Shown here: piece after piece, positions 36,201 through 43,306 of the stretch
How positions within the stretch are numbered: the stretch's first letter is position 1
Layout: each line of letters starts with the position of its first letter
Assembly (NCBI RefSeq): GCF_030272695.1
Contig: NZ_JARFYN010000025.1
Coordinates: 1 to 64,000, forward strand
Length of the DNA: 64,000 nt
Direction: 5' to 3'
DNA from: Martinezella calliandrae
GTDB taxonomy: Bacteria > Pseudomonadota > Alphaproteobacteria > Rhizobiales > Rhizobiaceae
Notes under the pieces: model-generated
What the model was told of the DNA's origin: nothing
What the model saw: only the letters and a program-made list of their open reading frames with translations
The model's database searches: none
Program-made: the position numbers and the translations under genes

Positions 36201-36462
36201 AAACGCAATAGTCCATTCTGGCGCTACTCGCATTGAATGCGAGTTCGTCTATGGAAGACATATGTTCAGCTTGCGAGTTGGCGATAACGGCAAAGGTCTG
36301 GACGAGCGTATTGTGGACGCCGGGGTGAGAAAAGGCCATTGGGGCCTCCCCGGGATGCGAGAACGTGCCGAAAGCATTGGCGGGACAATGGAGGTGTTAA
36401 GCCGAAGTGGTCGTGGCACGGAGATCGTTGTTAATATTCCTGCTAAAACGGCCTATGCGTAA
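33202..36462 (+). CDS. Beta-propeller sensor histidine kinase (Reg_prop, Y_Y_Y, HisKA_3), 1086 aa
   Basis: An N-terminal membrane/signal segment (about 30-50) is followed by a long periplasmic region with many two-component propeller repeats of the type DGYIWFGTQYGVNRFDG and GTVWVGSDQGLDAFD, forming probably two seven-bladed propellers. A Y_Y_Y-like immunoglobulin domain follows (about 770-840), then a membrane helix near 850-868. The cytoplasmic kinase is NarX-like: H887 in RIARELHDSLLQG, N1001 in the N-box (REALRNAIVHSG) and DNGKGLD in the G-box. It phosphorylates the regulator encoded 30 bp downstream. Hybrid versions are typical of Bacteroidetes polysaccharide loci; here the regulator is separate. 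The TATAAT at 33198-33203 overlaps the first ATG, so the true start may be the ATG at 33232. Confidence 0.92.
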   Translation: MRRHRLAGTTMANSLSWSKAFLNSVRTYKAIVRLAVLLLIAAPLALSSRSLAFSEPSSIPVATTLPEVVSIPISVANDIRFRRLNVAQGLSQTRVSLIIQDDDGYIWFGTQYGVNRFDGHSYRVFKNEPNEPNSLSGSYIFALFKGKDGTVWVGSDQGLDAFDKTTETFKHFVVDKSNPVVNHISEDPEGNLWLSTADGLYRLDPKTSATVRFQNHPGDPGSLASSDVKSTGFDRQGIFWVVNSKGLDAFDRRSGKVTARIPLEESVREFYFHEDRFGVFWIIHGSGNGLATFDRAKNEVTQYSFYPDKLTQSNLTGVYSILETHDGTIWLATMGAGLLKFDRQQKRFVAYQTIATEPESIGENRVIALFEDAEGNVWTGLHATPPNFFPVSPLPFESFRPLTPFSNAFGETLVNAIFYDSRGRIWIGGGGALTVIDRKTHERKVIDPLQNGSPVEVLSILEAHDGTFWVGTLGTGLLQLDTDGRLLRTFRHDPSDSSSISSDIVGVLVFDPAGKLWATTWNGIVSYDQSTGQFKTYKYDPSADAEVYHALTRQHDGLFWLGSSDGLYSFDSTSGKFARYSHSPTDPSSLSNNSANNIYVDKQGIVWIATQDGLNRFDPSSRQFKRYYESDGLPGGVVSCILEDADNHLWMSTNQGIARFDKKNSQFENFTTADGLPGNDLTGWDTCYTNADGEMFFGGFSGAAAVKPQNFKKDTYVPPLVFTELRLREHVIQPGTAPLTSGAIGHVKRLNLSPTQNDFSISFSALSYRNPETHRYRYRLVGLDDRWQDVRSGDHSINFFSMPHGSFRLELQASTGRGPWLEPPAVLDIDIAPAWWETMWFRGLCTAVLVIILAGLYRYRLRQMARTFDIRLAERVGERNRIARELHDSLLQGVHGLMFSLQAVRNLLPEQPDKALALFDIALEKGDQAILEGRNAVHDLRDSYLTEMDLSEAIAQLTNELEKLGPQPPPTIEVAVEGETRHIVPAVRDEVYRVAREALRNAIVHSGATRIECEFVYGRHMFSLRVGDNGKGLDERIVDAGVRKGHWGLPGMRERAESIGGTMEVLSRSGRGTEIVVNIPAKTAYA

Positions 36463-36492
36463 ATCAAGCTTAGCAAATGAAAAGGGAAAGCA

Positions 36493-37125
36493 GTGACCCC
36501 ACACTCTCAACCTATTCGTATACTTTGCGTCGATGATCACCCGCTCGTACGTGAAGGGATTGCCGCGTTAGTATCAAGCCAACTCGACATGGCTATCATC
36601 GCCGAAGCTTCCGACGGATACGACGCCGTAGAAAAGACCAAAGCCCTTCGTCCCGACGTCATTCTGATGGACCTTCAAATGCCCGGCATGGGCGGAATTG
36701 AAGCTATCAACGAAATCCGGAGGCATCTCCCCAACGGTCGTGTCATCGTTCTGACAACGTATGCCGGTGATGATCTCGTGAAGAGGGCATTATTGGCCGG
36801 TGCCCAAGCCTACTTGCTCAAGAGTGCCGTTCGAAAAGACCTACTCGATATCATCCGGGCTGTTCACAGAGGACAGAAGTATATTCACCCTGAAGCTGCG
36901 ACCGGGCTAGCAACCCATCTCGGCGACGATTCCCTTAGCGTTCGTGAAATATCGGTTCTCAAGCTAATCGCCGACGGTAATTCAAACAAGATCATTGCAG
37001 TAGAGCTTTCGATTACCGAGGAAACCGTCAAGGGCCACGTGAAAAACATCCTTGGCAAACTACGTGCGACTGACCGCACACAAGCGGTCACTATCGGCTT
37101 AAAAAGGGGAATTATCGAGCTCTGA
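36493..37125 (+). CDS. NarL-type response regulator paired with the propeller kinase, 210 aa
   Basis: The receiver has VDDH at the acidic pocket, D60 as phospho-acceptor (VILMDLQMPGMGG) and the conserved lysine in YLLKSAVRKD. The C-terminal LuxR-type helix-turn-helix reads LSVREISVLKLIADGNSNKII and ITEETVKGHVKNILGKL. The start is GTG with AAGGGAAAG upstream. It follows the kinase by 30 bp and is surely its partner. Target genes are not evident; none of the adjacent genes is polysaccharide-related. Confidence 0.93.
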   Translation: MTPHSQPIRILCVDDHPLVREGIAALVSSQLDMAIIAEASDGYDAVEKTKALRPDVILMDLQMPGMGGIEAINEIRRHLPNGRVIVLTTYAGDDLVKRALLAGAQAYLLKSAVRKDLLDIIRAVHRGQKYIHPEAATGLATHLGDDSLSVREISVLKLIADGNSNKIIAVELSITEETVKGHVKNILGKLRATDRTQAVTIGLKRGIIEL

Positions 37126-37172
37126 AATCCCACCGAGATTTTTGGCCTTGATGCGGCGAGCCTTAAGTGAGC

Positions 37173-37197
37173 GTTAAGGTTTGTGAAAGCTCGTGAA
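37173..37197 (-). promoter_or_regulatory. Phased TTNAC repeat, site 12, downstream of the response regulator
   Basis: Three units, GTTAA (37173), GTGAA (37183) and GTGAA (37193), are spaced exactly 10 bp, closely resembling site 11. No gene on the minus strand lies to the left, so the site points at the 3' end of the kinase-regulator pair. The IS110 element begins about 100 bp to the right and may have displaced the original target. Confidence 0.4.
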
Positions 37198-37294
37198 TCA
37201 AGGTTCGGGTGAAACGACCCTCGTCTTGCCTGATGTGTAGGCACTTAGACGTCGCCAGCCGCAATGCGGTTACCAGAAGCAGATAACCGTCCGC

Positions 37295-38663
37295 CTAGAC
37301 CGTATGTTCGTGGGGTGAAGGTGGCCCGCCCCCGCGATGAGTTAAAATCGGGGGTTGCTCTGGATTGGCCGGAGCCTTGCCCCAAACTTAGCGAGGGCGA
37401 ACCATGAAAGAAGATAGCGTAATTTTCATCGGGTTGGATACATCCAAGCTGAAGATTTCGGTGGCGGTTGCAGACGGAGCACGTAACGGTGAGGTTCGGT
37501 TTTTCGGCGACATCTCCTCGGAACCGGCATCGGTAGCATCGATGGTCGCCAAACTTTCCAAGCGTGGAGGCAAGCTTCATTTTTGCTACGAGGCCGGTCC
37601 CACGGGTTATGGTCTCTACCGTCAGATCGTCGAATTGGGGCATGACTGCGTGGTGGTCGCGCCGTCACTGGTGCCCAAGCGTGCGGGCGACCGGGTGAAG
37701 ACCAACCGTCGCGATGCCGTGAGCCTGGCACGCCTGCACCGGGCGGGTGAGCTGACCGCGGTCTGGGTTCCGGATGAAGCTCATGAGGCGATCCGCGACC
37801 TGGTGCGGGCTCGCGAGGCGGCCAGCGACGCGCTGAAACAGGCGCGTCAGCAACTTCAGTCTTTCCTGTTGCGTCATGGCCGGATCTACACCGGCCGCAA
37901 ACCATGGACGCGTGCTCATACAAGATGGCTAACATGCCAGGCCTTCGATCATCCCGCCCACCACATCCTGTTGGCGGAATATTGCCAAGCCATCGAGGAT
38001 GCCGGCGTGCGTCTGGACAGGCTGACCAAGCTGGTCGTCGAAACCGCGGCGTCCTGGTCAATGGCCCCGGTTGTAGCCGCCTATCAAGCGATGCGCGGCG
38101 TAGCCTTCATGACGGCGGTTACCTTTGTCGTCGAAATCGGCGATGTCAGCCGCTTCGACAATCCCCGTCAGTTGATGGCGTATCTCGGTCTGGTGCCATC
38201 GGAAAGCTCAACGGGCGAACGGGTCAAGCGTGGCGGGATCACCAGGGCGGGTAACACGAGGGCGCGTCGGCTCCTCATCGAAGGCGCCTGGACATATCGC
38301 TTCCCTGCGCGTGTGAGCCCGAAGATCCAGGCGCGGCTGGAGGGATTGCCACGGACAGTTCGAGAGATTGCCTGGAAAGGTCAGGTGAGGCTTTGCGCAC
38401 GGTATCGCAAGCTGATAGCGGCAGGCAAGCCGAAGGTCGTCGCGATCACCGCCATCGCTCGGGAAATGGCCGCGTTCCTATGGGCGATCGGGCAGGAGGT
38501 CGCTCCCATGGCACAAGGCTAGATCCTCCAGGTCAGCTCGAGGAACAACGCTTAGCGAAAGCATTGAATCATCTGCTGTTGGACAAAGATGGAGGCAGGG
38601 CTCCGGTGGGGAATCCTCGTACAACCTATGTGGCGGACACAGTCAACGCCCGATGCTAGACCG
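37295..38663 (+). mobile_element. IS110-family insertion sequence (boundaries approximate)
   Basis: The transposase gene is flanked by non-coding ends. An 8-bp direct repeat, CTAGACCG, occurs at 37295-37302 and 38656-38663, giving a 1.36-kb unit that is a normal size for IS110 elements. IS110 elements lack terminal inverted repeats and use a short core duplicated at both ends, which this repeat could represent. Hairpins lie at 37267-37289 and around 37331-37356 in the left non-coding end. Boundaries are a proposal. Confidence 0.6.
37404..38522 (+). CDS. IS110-family transposase (DEDD type), 372 aa
   Basis: The N-terminal RuvC-like DEDD domain starts with FIGLDTSKLKISVAVAD and includes YEAGPTGYGLYRQI and KRAGDRVKTNRRDAVSLARL. 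The C-terminal Transposase_20 part has MRGVAFMTAVTFVVEIGD, NPRQLMAYLGLVPSESSTG and ITRAGNTRARRLLIEGAW with the serine of the second catalytic site. Length is complete, with no internal stop, so the element may be active. The ATG at 37404 has GCGAGGGCG upstream. IS110 recombinases are guided by a bridge RNA from a non-coding end. Confidence 0.95.
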   Translation: MKEDSVIFIGLDTSKLKISVAVADGARNGEVRFFGDISSEPASVASMVAKLSKRGGKLHFCYEAGPTGYGLYRQIVELGHDCVVVAPSLVPKRAGDRVKTNRRDAVSLARLHRAGELTAVWVPDEAHEAIRDLVRAREAASDALKQARQQLQSFLLRHGRIYTGRKPWTRAHTRWLTCQAFDHPAHHILLAEYCQAIEDAGVRLDRLTKLVVETAASWSMAPVVAAYQAMRGVAFMTAVTFVVEIGDVSRFDNPRQLMAYLGLVPSESSTGERVKRGGITRAGNTRARRLLIEGAWTYRFPARVSPKIQARLEGLPRTVREIAWKGQVRLCARYRKLIAAGKPKVVAITAIAREMAAFLWAIGQEVAPMAQG

Positions 38664-38957
38664 AGGTAGCCCCAGACGAACAAACGGAAATGCGGTAGCC
38701 AACCCGCGCATAAGAGTATGCCAGCCGTCGTCAAAACGCCCTGTCTCCTCCTTTATTCAACAGCTTCACGCATGTACTTTCGCCGTCAAAGTCGAGAAGG
38801 AAAAATCATGGCCAAAGAGCTTGAAAACGAACATAAGAGGTTGTCGATGGATGCTTAGGAGTTAGAGAAGGCCGCCCCGATAGAGGGTGAACGCTATCCC
38901 CAATAGAGGCTTTAACAGGGGACGACATTATATAATGGTGTGGGAAAGGAGTTCGGC
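38664..38957. other. Short region between IS110 and the DoxX-like gene
   Basis: I find only a 16-codon frame, MAKELENEHKRLSMDA (ATG at 38808), preceded by AGAAGGAAA. It may be the stub of a larger gene. Nothing else is recognisable. Confidence 0.3.
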
Positions 38958-39395
38958 GTGCCACGATTTTTTTTTGTCGAACCACTTTCGGGCGTCGGCC
39001 GAGGCTTGTTACGCTACGCGCTCGCGATGGCGGCACTTGTCCAGCAGTCAGACAACGTCATCACTGGTTTCTCAATCGAATATTATATCGAATTGTGCAT
39101 AGCGATCTCGCTGATAGTAGGGATCGCAACGCCGCTCTCTGCTATCTCTTTAAGTATCCTGTTCACTTGGCAAGGCATACAAGGTCAATGGGCGGATGAA
39201 CATCTGTTCTGCCTGGGCGGCGCGAGCCTCGCCTCGGCGATGATCGGCCCGGGACCACTTTCACTCGACTCTCTGCTTTTTGGTCGAAGGCGTGTCAGAA
39301 TTCCAAGATTTGATTCTTCTGCAGCCGGACCAACCACTTCAGTTATACCTCCAAAAAAGGGCGGAAGCCGCCCCCTTAAGAGGGATGAGGTGTGA
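38958..39395 (+). CDS. DoxX-like membrane protein, about 145 aa
   Basis: The small protein has about four hydrophobic helices between residues 10 and 105. The block IGPGPLSLDSLLFGRRR is the common C-terminal signature of DoxX-family proteins, which are small oxidoreductase-associated membrane proteins. I chose the GTG at 38958 because AAGGAG lies 6 bases upstream; an in-frame GTG at 38940 lacks a good site. The last 40 residues (SSAAGPTTSVIPPKKGG) look unrelated and contain a hairpin in the DNA, so the C-terminus may be altered. Confidence 0.55.
   Translation: MPRFFFVEPLSGVGRGLLRYALAMAALVQQSDNVITGFSIEYYIELCIAISLIVGIATPLSAISLSILFTWQGIQGQWADEHLFCLGGASLASAMIGPGPLSLDSLLFGRRRVRIPRFDSSAAGPTTSVIPPKKGGSRPLKRDEV
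39353..39373 (-). terminator. Intrinsic terminator on the minus strand inside the DoxX-like 3' end
   Basis: GGGCGG (39359-39364) and CCGCCC (39368-39373) form a tight GC stem with a 3-base loop. On the minus strand it is followed by six T residues (A-run 39353-39358). It has the features of a rho-independent terminator for leftward transcription, yet no minus-strand gene is present to its right. Confidence 0.5.
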
Positions 39396-39461
39396 ACATT
39401 GAGTAGGTAGGATATTGATCCGGTCGACGCGGAGACAGTTGAACAAGGAAAGGATCCGCAG

Positions 39462-39824
39462 ATGCTCGCCTCTCATAACTCATTTGAGCGCGCTCGGTTC
39501 TGGCATCAACCTCCGAGGCAACTCAATAGCCGATATAGCCTTAGGCCGCCCGGCGGGCCAGTCTATCTATTCGGACCCTTCAGGATCTCTCCTGGGAGCC
39601 GATCACTTCTACGAGATGGACAATCAGTAGATATAGGAAGTCGGGCGTTCGATCTTTTAATAGTCCTTCTGAGCGCACCGGGGAAGGTCTTCACTAAACA
39701 TGATATTCTCCAAAAGGTCTGGCCGTCCTTGTTCGTAGACGAAGCGAACGTCAAAGTACAAGTCCGCCGACTGTTGAAAAATAGGCACGACGACGCTTTG
39801 CCCGCAGTTCGAAGATCCGGCTGA
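39462..39824 (+). pseudogene. Truncated winged-helix regulator (DNA-binding domain only), 120 aa
   Basis: Residues about 34-103 match the OmpR/PhoB-type winged helix of the large regulators: FGPFRISPGSRSLLRDG, then IGSRAFDLLIVLLSAPGKV and VDEANVKVQVRRLLKN. The match stops before the C-terminal wing (GRGYRF in the paralogues) and is replaced by RHDDALPAVRRSG and a stop. No ATPase follows. It is either a decayed copy or a free DNA-binding fragment that could compete with full-length regulators. GGAAAGG lies upstream of the ATG. It sits 250 bp before regulator 3. Confidence 0.65.
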
Positions 39825-40074
39825 CCCGCGCAATGGTGTTCATCAAGTCTGAATTCGGCAGCAACGCTCTGGAGCGCTGTTGCCCGGCGCTCCATTGATC
39901 GCCGGCACCGTGCTCGTTCATTGCATCACGGACATCTGGACGGATTGGTTAGAGCGCACTACACGGAGACTTGAGTAATTCTGCAGCTAGCCGGCTGGGA
40001 GACGGTATCGCTGTCACGTAGTAAAGAAACAGTGGAAGGGATATTCGGCTGATTTCCTGGGAAAGGCATGCGAA

Positions 40075-42948
40075 ATGGCGTTGCATGATCAAGAACCCGC
40101 TATCACGACCTACGTTTTCGGCCCGTACAGATTTATCCCGCAGCGTCAACTCCTGCTGCGAGAAGGCGTACCCGTTCGAATTGGCGGAAGAGCGTTCGAC
40201 ATACTGACGCTTCTGGTAAGGCGAGCTGGCTCGATCGTGAGCAAGAATGAGCTTCTGACTTTTTGCTGGCCACGGACGTATGTCGAGGAGAGCAATCTCA
40301 AGGTCAATATGGCCGCATTGCGCCGGATACTGGATGACGGGTCGGAGGAAAATTACATCGCTACTGTCACCGGCCGTGGATACCGGTTTGTGGCGGACCT
40401 CGCCATAGAGCGGCAAGAACCTGCCACGCCCAAGCAAGTCGTCACTCAGGCAGCACCAATTCTAAAGCGACCCAACGCAATTGGGCGAACTTACGAGATG
40501 GAACATCTCGTCCAGATGCTGCCAGCCGCCCGGTGCTTGACAATCGTCGGCCCCGGAGGTGTCGGGAAAACCACCATTGCGCTTTGCGTTGCCCATTATG
40601 CGGTAACTAAATACCAGCATGTCTTTTTTGTCGATTTGTCTACCGTGGGCGACGTGCAATACGCTATGGCGGCTGTCGCAGCGGGCGTGGGCGCAAGGCA
40701 GCGGTCGGAAGACACTCTGTCGGAAATCGTTTCGGTCCTCGAAGGCAGGCATACGCTTTTGGTGCTCGACAACTGCGAGCATCTTTTCCCGACGGTGCCT
40801 GCGATCATCGCGCGGCTACTGGAAGCTCTTCCGACGCTCACCGTGCTAGCCACAAGCAGGGAGCAGCTTCAGATCAGTTGCGAGCAACAATATCGATTGC
40901 CGAATCTGATCGCGCCTCCCGCAGGCCGCGGGACCACGGCGGCTGAAGCGTTGGAGTTCAGCGCAGTCCAACTATTTGTCGATCGAGCAAATGAGCGCAG
41001 CAACTATGTACTCAGCGACGAGGACGCACCCTTAGTATCGGCCATATGCCGTCGGCTGGACGGCATTCCACTGGCGATCCAGCTTGTCGCGAGCAAGACT
41101 TTCGCTTACGGCTTGTCCAGCTTGTTGACCATGCTCGAACAGAAGTTCTTGCTTCTGAGCAATGGCGAGCGGACCGCTCCACTCCGTCAGCAAACCCTTC
41201 TGGCCACCATGGACTGGAGCTATCGGCTTCTATCGGAGGAAGAAGCTTCACTCCTGCGATTGCTATCGGTTTTCGCGGGTCCGTTTCGACTTCAGGACGC
41301 GGTCGCCATGGCAGAGGCTATTGAGTTCGATACGACACAGACGGTCGATGGACTGGAGCGGCTGGCAAGCAAATCGCTTGTTAGCGTCGATTACCAAAAT
41401 GGCTCCCCAGTCTACAGGCTCTTGGAGGCTACCAGAGCCTTTGCGTCGGAAAGATTGAAGGATGCCGGAGAGCGTGACGGAGGCTTGCTGAGACACGCAT
41501 GGCAAATGCTCTCTCTGTTTGAAAAAGCTGCCAACGAGCAGGATTCCCGCGACAAAAGTGATTGGATGGCCGAGTACGCTCACAGAGTGGACGATGCCCG
41601 CAATGCGATGGCTTGGGCGTTCACTCCCGAAGGCGATCAAATGCTTGGCGTGCGCCTGACCGCGGCACTGATACCGTTGTGGTATGAGCTTTCCTCCCTC
41701 AATGAAATGCAGTCTCGTGTAGAACGAGCGCTCCTTTCGACACGAGACCTCGGCGACTGTCCGATGGAGCTCACGATGAAGCTGATTGCGGCACGCGCAT
41801 CGGGCATGACGTTTGCGCACTATTTGCCCCTCGATACCGAGGCCGCATGGAAAGAGTGCTACCGACTGGGTGTAGCAAGTGGGAACGCGAAATACCAGAT
41901 CTTCGGGCTTTGGGGTTTGTGCTCCTATCTGATCTATACCGGGAGACCGCGTGAAGGCCTCCAGCAACTGCAGAAGTTTATCGCTTTGGCGGAAGCGCAG
42001 TCAGATCGTCTGGCAGTTGATGAAGCGCAGCGTAACATGGCGACAGCCGAGATTTATATCGGCGACATATCCTCGGCTCTAAGTAGGATTGAACGTTTGA
42101 CCGCTAAAAGCACCCGGTCTGGCGACCCGGTACGATTTGCGCGCTTTCAAGCCGAACGAGGCGTTTCCGTGCGATGCACGTTGTCGCTCGCCCTTTGGGT
42201 ATCCGGCGATGTTTGCCGCGCCATGGAAGTCGCCAGGGCTGCGGTTGAGAGAGCGGAGATCGCGGGACATGTCGTCTCGCATACGAATGCACTGGCCGTC
42301 TTCGCTGTACCGCTTTCCTTTTGGTCGGGCGACTACGATTCCGCTCAAGGCTTTCTGGCGGCGATCGAAGCCAACAGTAAACGCGAGGACATTGGCGTTT
42401 GGCGCGAATGGTGCCGGTTTTTCAAAAGCGCGATCCTTGCCAAGCGCGGGGAACCCGGAGCCGTCGCCGAGCTGGCGATGAGACTAAAGGAGATGATTGC
42501 AGCGAGACACGTCCTGCGAGCACCCATGCATTACAGTATGGTCGCGGAAGCGCAGCTGGAAGCCGGCTGCCTGGCCGATGCCCGCGCGACCATTGACGAA
42601 GCACTTCGGCTGGCCATCGAACAGGACGCGAACTGGGCCCTCCCCGAAATATTGCGCATCGCTGCCTTGCTGGATTTTCGAACTGGCGCATCGGCGAACG
42701 GAACGCAGTTGTTGCTGCGGTCGATAAGGGAAGCCTCGTGTATCGGCGCATTGACACTCGAGCTTCGCTCCGCATTAACGCTCGCGCTGATATTTGAAGC
42801 CGACGGCCGGCATCGGGAAGCATTTCAGATCCTCGACCCGACATGTGCCAAGTTCGATACACGTCAGCCCCATGCGGAACTGACGAGAGCACGTGCCTTG
42901 CTCGACACCTTGGCATCTGCTCCGGAATGCGGCGCCGTGGCTGTCTGA
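40075..42948 (+). CDS. Winged-helix / STAND-like ATPase / TPR-type transcriptional regulator 3, 957 aa
   Basis: The N-terminal OmpR/PhoB-like winged helix (about 13-107) has FGPYRFIPQRQLLLREG, the recognition helix VEESNLKVNMAALRRIL and the wing TVTGRGYRFVADL. The ATPase has Walker A GPGGVGKTT (159-167), Walker B LLVLDNCEH (228-236), then SREQLQISCEQQYRLPNL and LDGIPLAIQLVASKT. The C-terminal 500 residues are TPR-like helices. The recognition helix is close to that of regulator 1, so both may bind the same phased repeats. It is directly upstream of a peptide-type ABC operon whose promoter carries such a repeat, making it the likely local regulator. Confidence 0.9.
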   Translation: MALHDQEPAITTYVFGPYRFIPQRQLLLREGVPVRIGGRAFDILTLLVRRAGSIVSKNELLTFCWPRTYVEESNLKVNMAALRRILDDGSEENYIATVTGRGYRFVADLAIERQEPATPKQVVTQAAPILKRPNAIGRTYEMEHLVQMLPAARCLTIVGPGGVGKTTIALCVAHYAVTKYQHVFFVDLSTVGDVQYAMAAVAAGVGARQRSEDTLSEIVSVLEGRHTLLVLDNCEHLFPTVPAIIARLLEALPTLTVLATSREQLQISCEQQYRLPNLIAPPAGRGTTAAEALEFSAVQLFVDRANERSNYVLSDEDAPLVSAICRRLDGIPLAIQLVASKTFAYGLSSLLTMLEQKFLLLSNGERTAPLRQQTLLATMDWSYRLLSEEEASLLRLLSVFAGPFRLQDAVAMAEAIEFDTTQTVDGLERLASKSLVSVDYQNGSPVYRLLEATRAFASERLKDAGERDGGLLRHAWQMLSLFEKAANEQDSRDKSDWMAEYAHRVDDARNAMAWAFTPEGDQMLGVRLTAALIPLWYELSSLNEMQSRVERALLSTRDLGDCPMELTMKLIAARASGMTFAHYLPLDTEAAWKECYRLGVASGNAKYQIFGLWGLCSYLIYTGRPREGLQQLQKFIALAEAQSDRLAVDEAQRNMATAEIYIGDISSALSRIERLTAKSTRSGDPVRFARFQAERGVSVRCTLSLALWVSGDVCRAMEVARAAVERAEIAGHVVSHTNALAVFAVPLSFWSGDYDSAQGFLAAIEANSKREDIGVWREWCRFFKSAILAKRGEPGAVAELAMRLKEMIAARHVLRAPMHYSMVAEAQLEAGCLADARATIDEALRLAIEQDANWALPEILRIAALLDFRTGASANGTQLLLRSIREASCIGALTLELRSALTLALIFEADGRHREAFQILDPTCAKFDTRQPHAELTRARALLDTLASAPECGAVAV

Positions 42949-43306
42949 GGGCAGCCATCTTAAGTTCCGAACCTGTCGAGCCATTGCCCGTCGATTTAAC
43001 GTGCACCAATAGCAACAGCCAGCGCTGCCGGCCGCCAGGAGGGGTTCCATGGCTCGCGGGCGGCATTTCCTTGGCTCATAGACCGAGCTGTCGCCTGTGC
43101 AGAGCCTTTTCTCCAAGAATATCAGTCCGATCGATGGAACGTCACACACTGAGTGATGCTGGTTACCACAAGCGCGGGCGAACAAAGAAAAAACTCAAAA
43201 TCAACCCCTTCAGTATCAATTTAACCAGAATTAACCTGCGCGGCGATCTGCGAAGGAATATCGTCTAAAGAGTATTGTCTTTTCAGGGTTTAACGGGAGG
43301 AAGAAC
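42949..43306. other. Intergenic region regulator 3 / ABC importer operon
   Basis: No gene is seen. It contains the phased repeat at 43221-43235 and a further TTTAAC (43289-43294) just before the ribosome binding site. Confidence 0.4.
43221..43235 (+). promoter_or_regulatory. Phased TTNAC repeat, site 10 (ABC importer operon)
   Basis: Two TTTAAC-type units are exactly 10 bp apart (TTAAC at 43221 and 43231), 70 bp upstream of the substrate-binding protein start and pointing toward it. Confidence 0.45.

Noticed and set aside
36885..37244. Minus-strand frame starting just beyond the phased repeat at 37173
   Set aside because: It would be a tempting target for the site, but it is antisense to the response regulator and the site would lie inside the frame rather than upstream of it.
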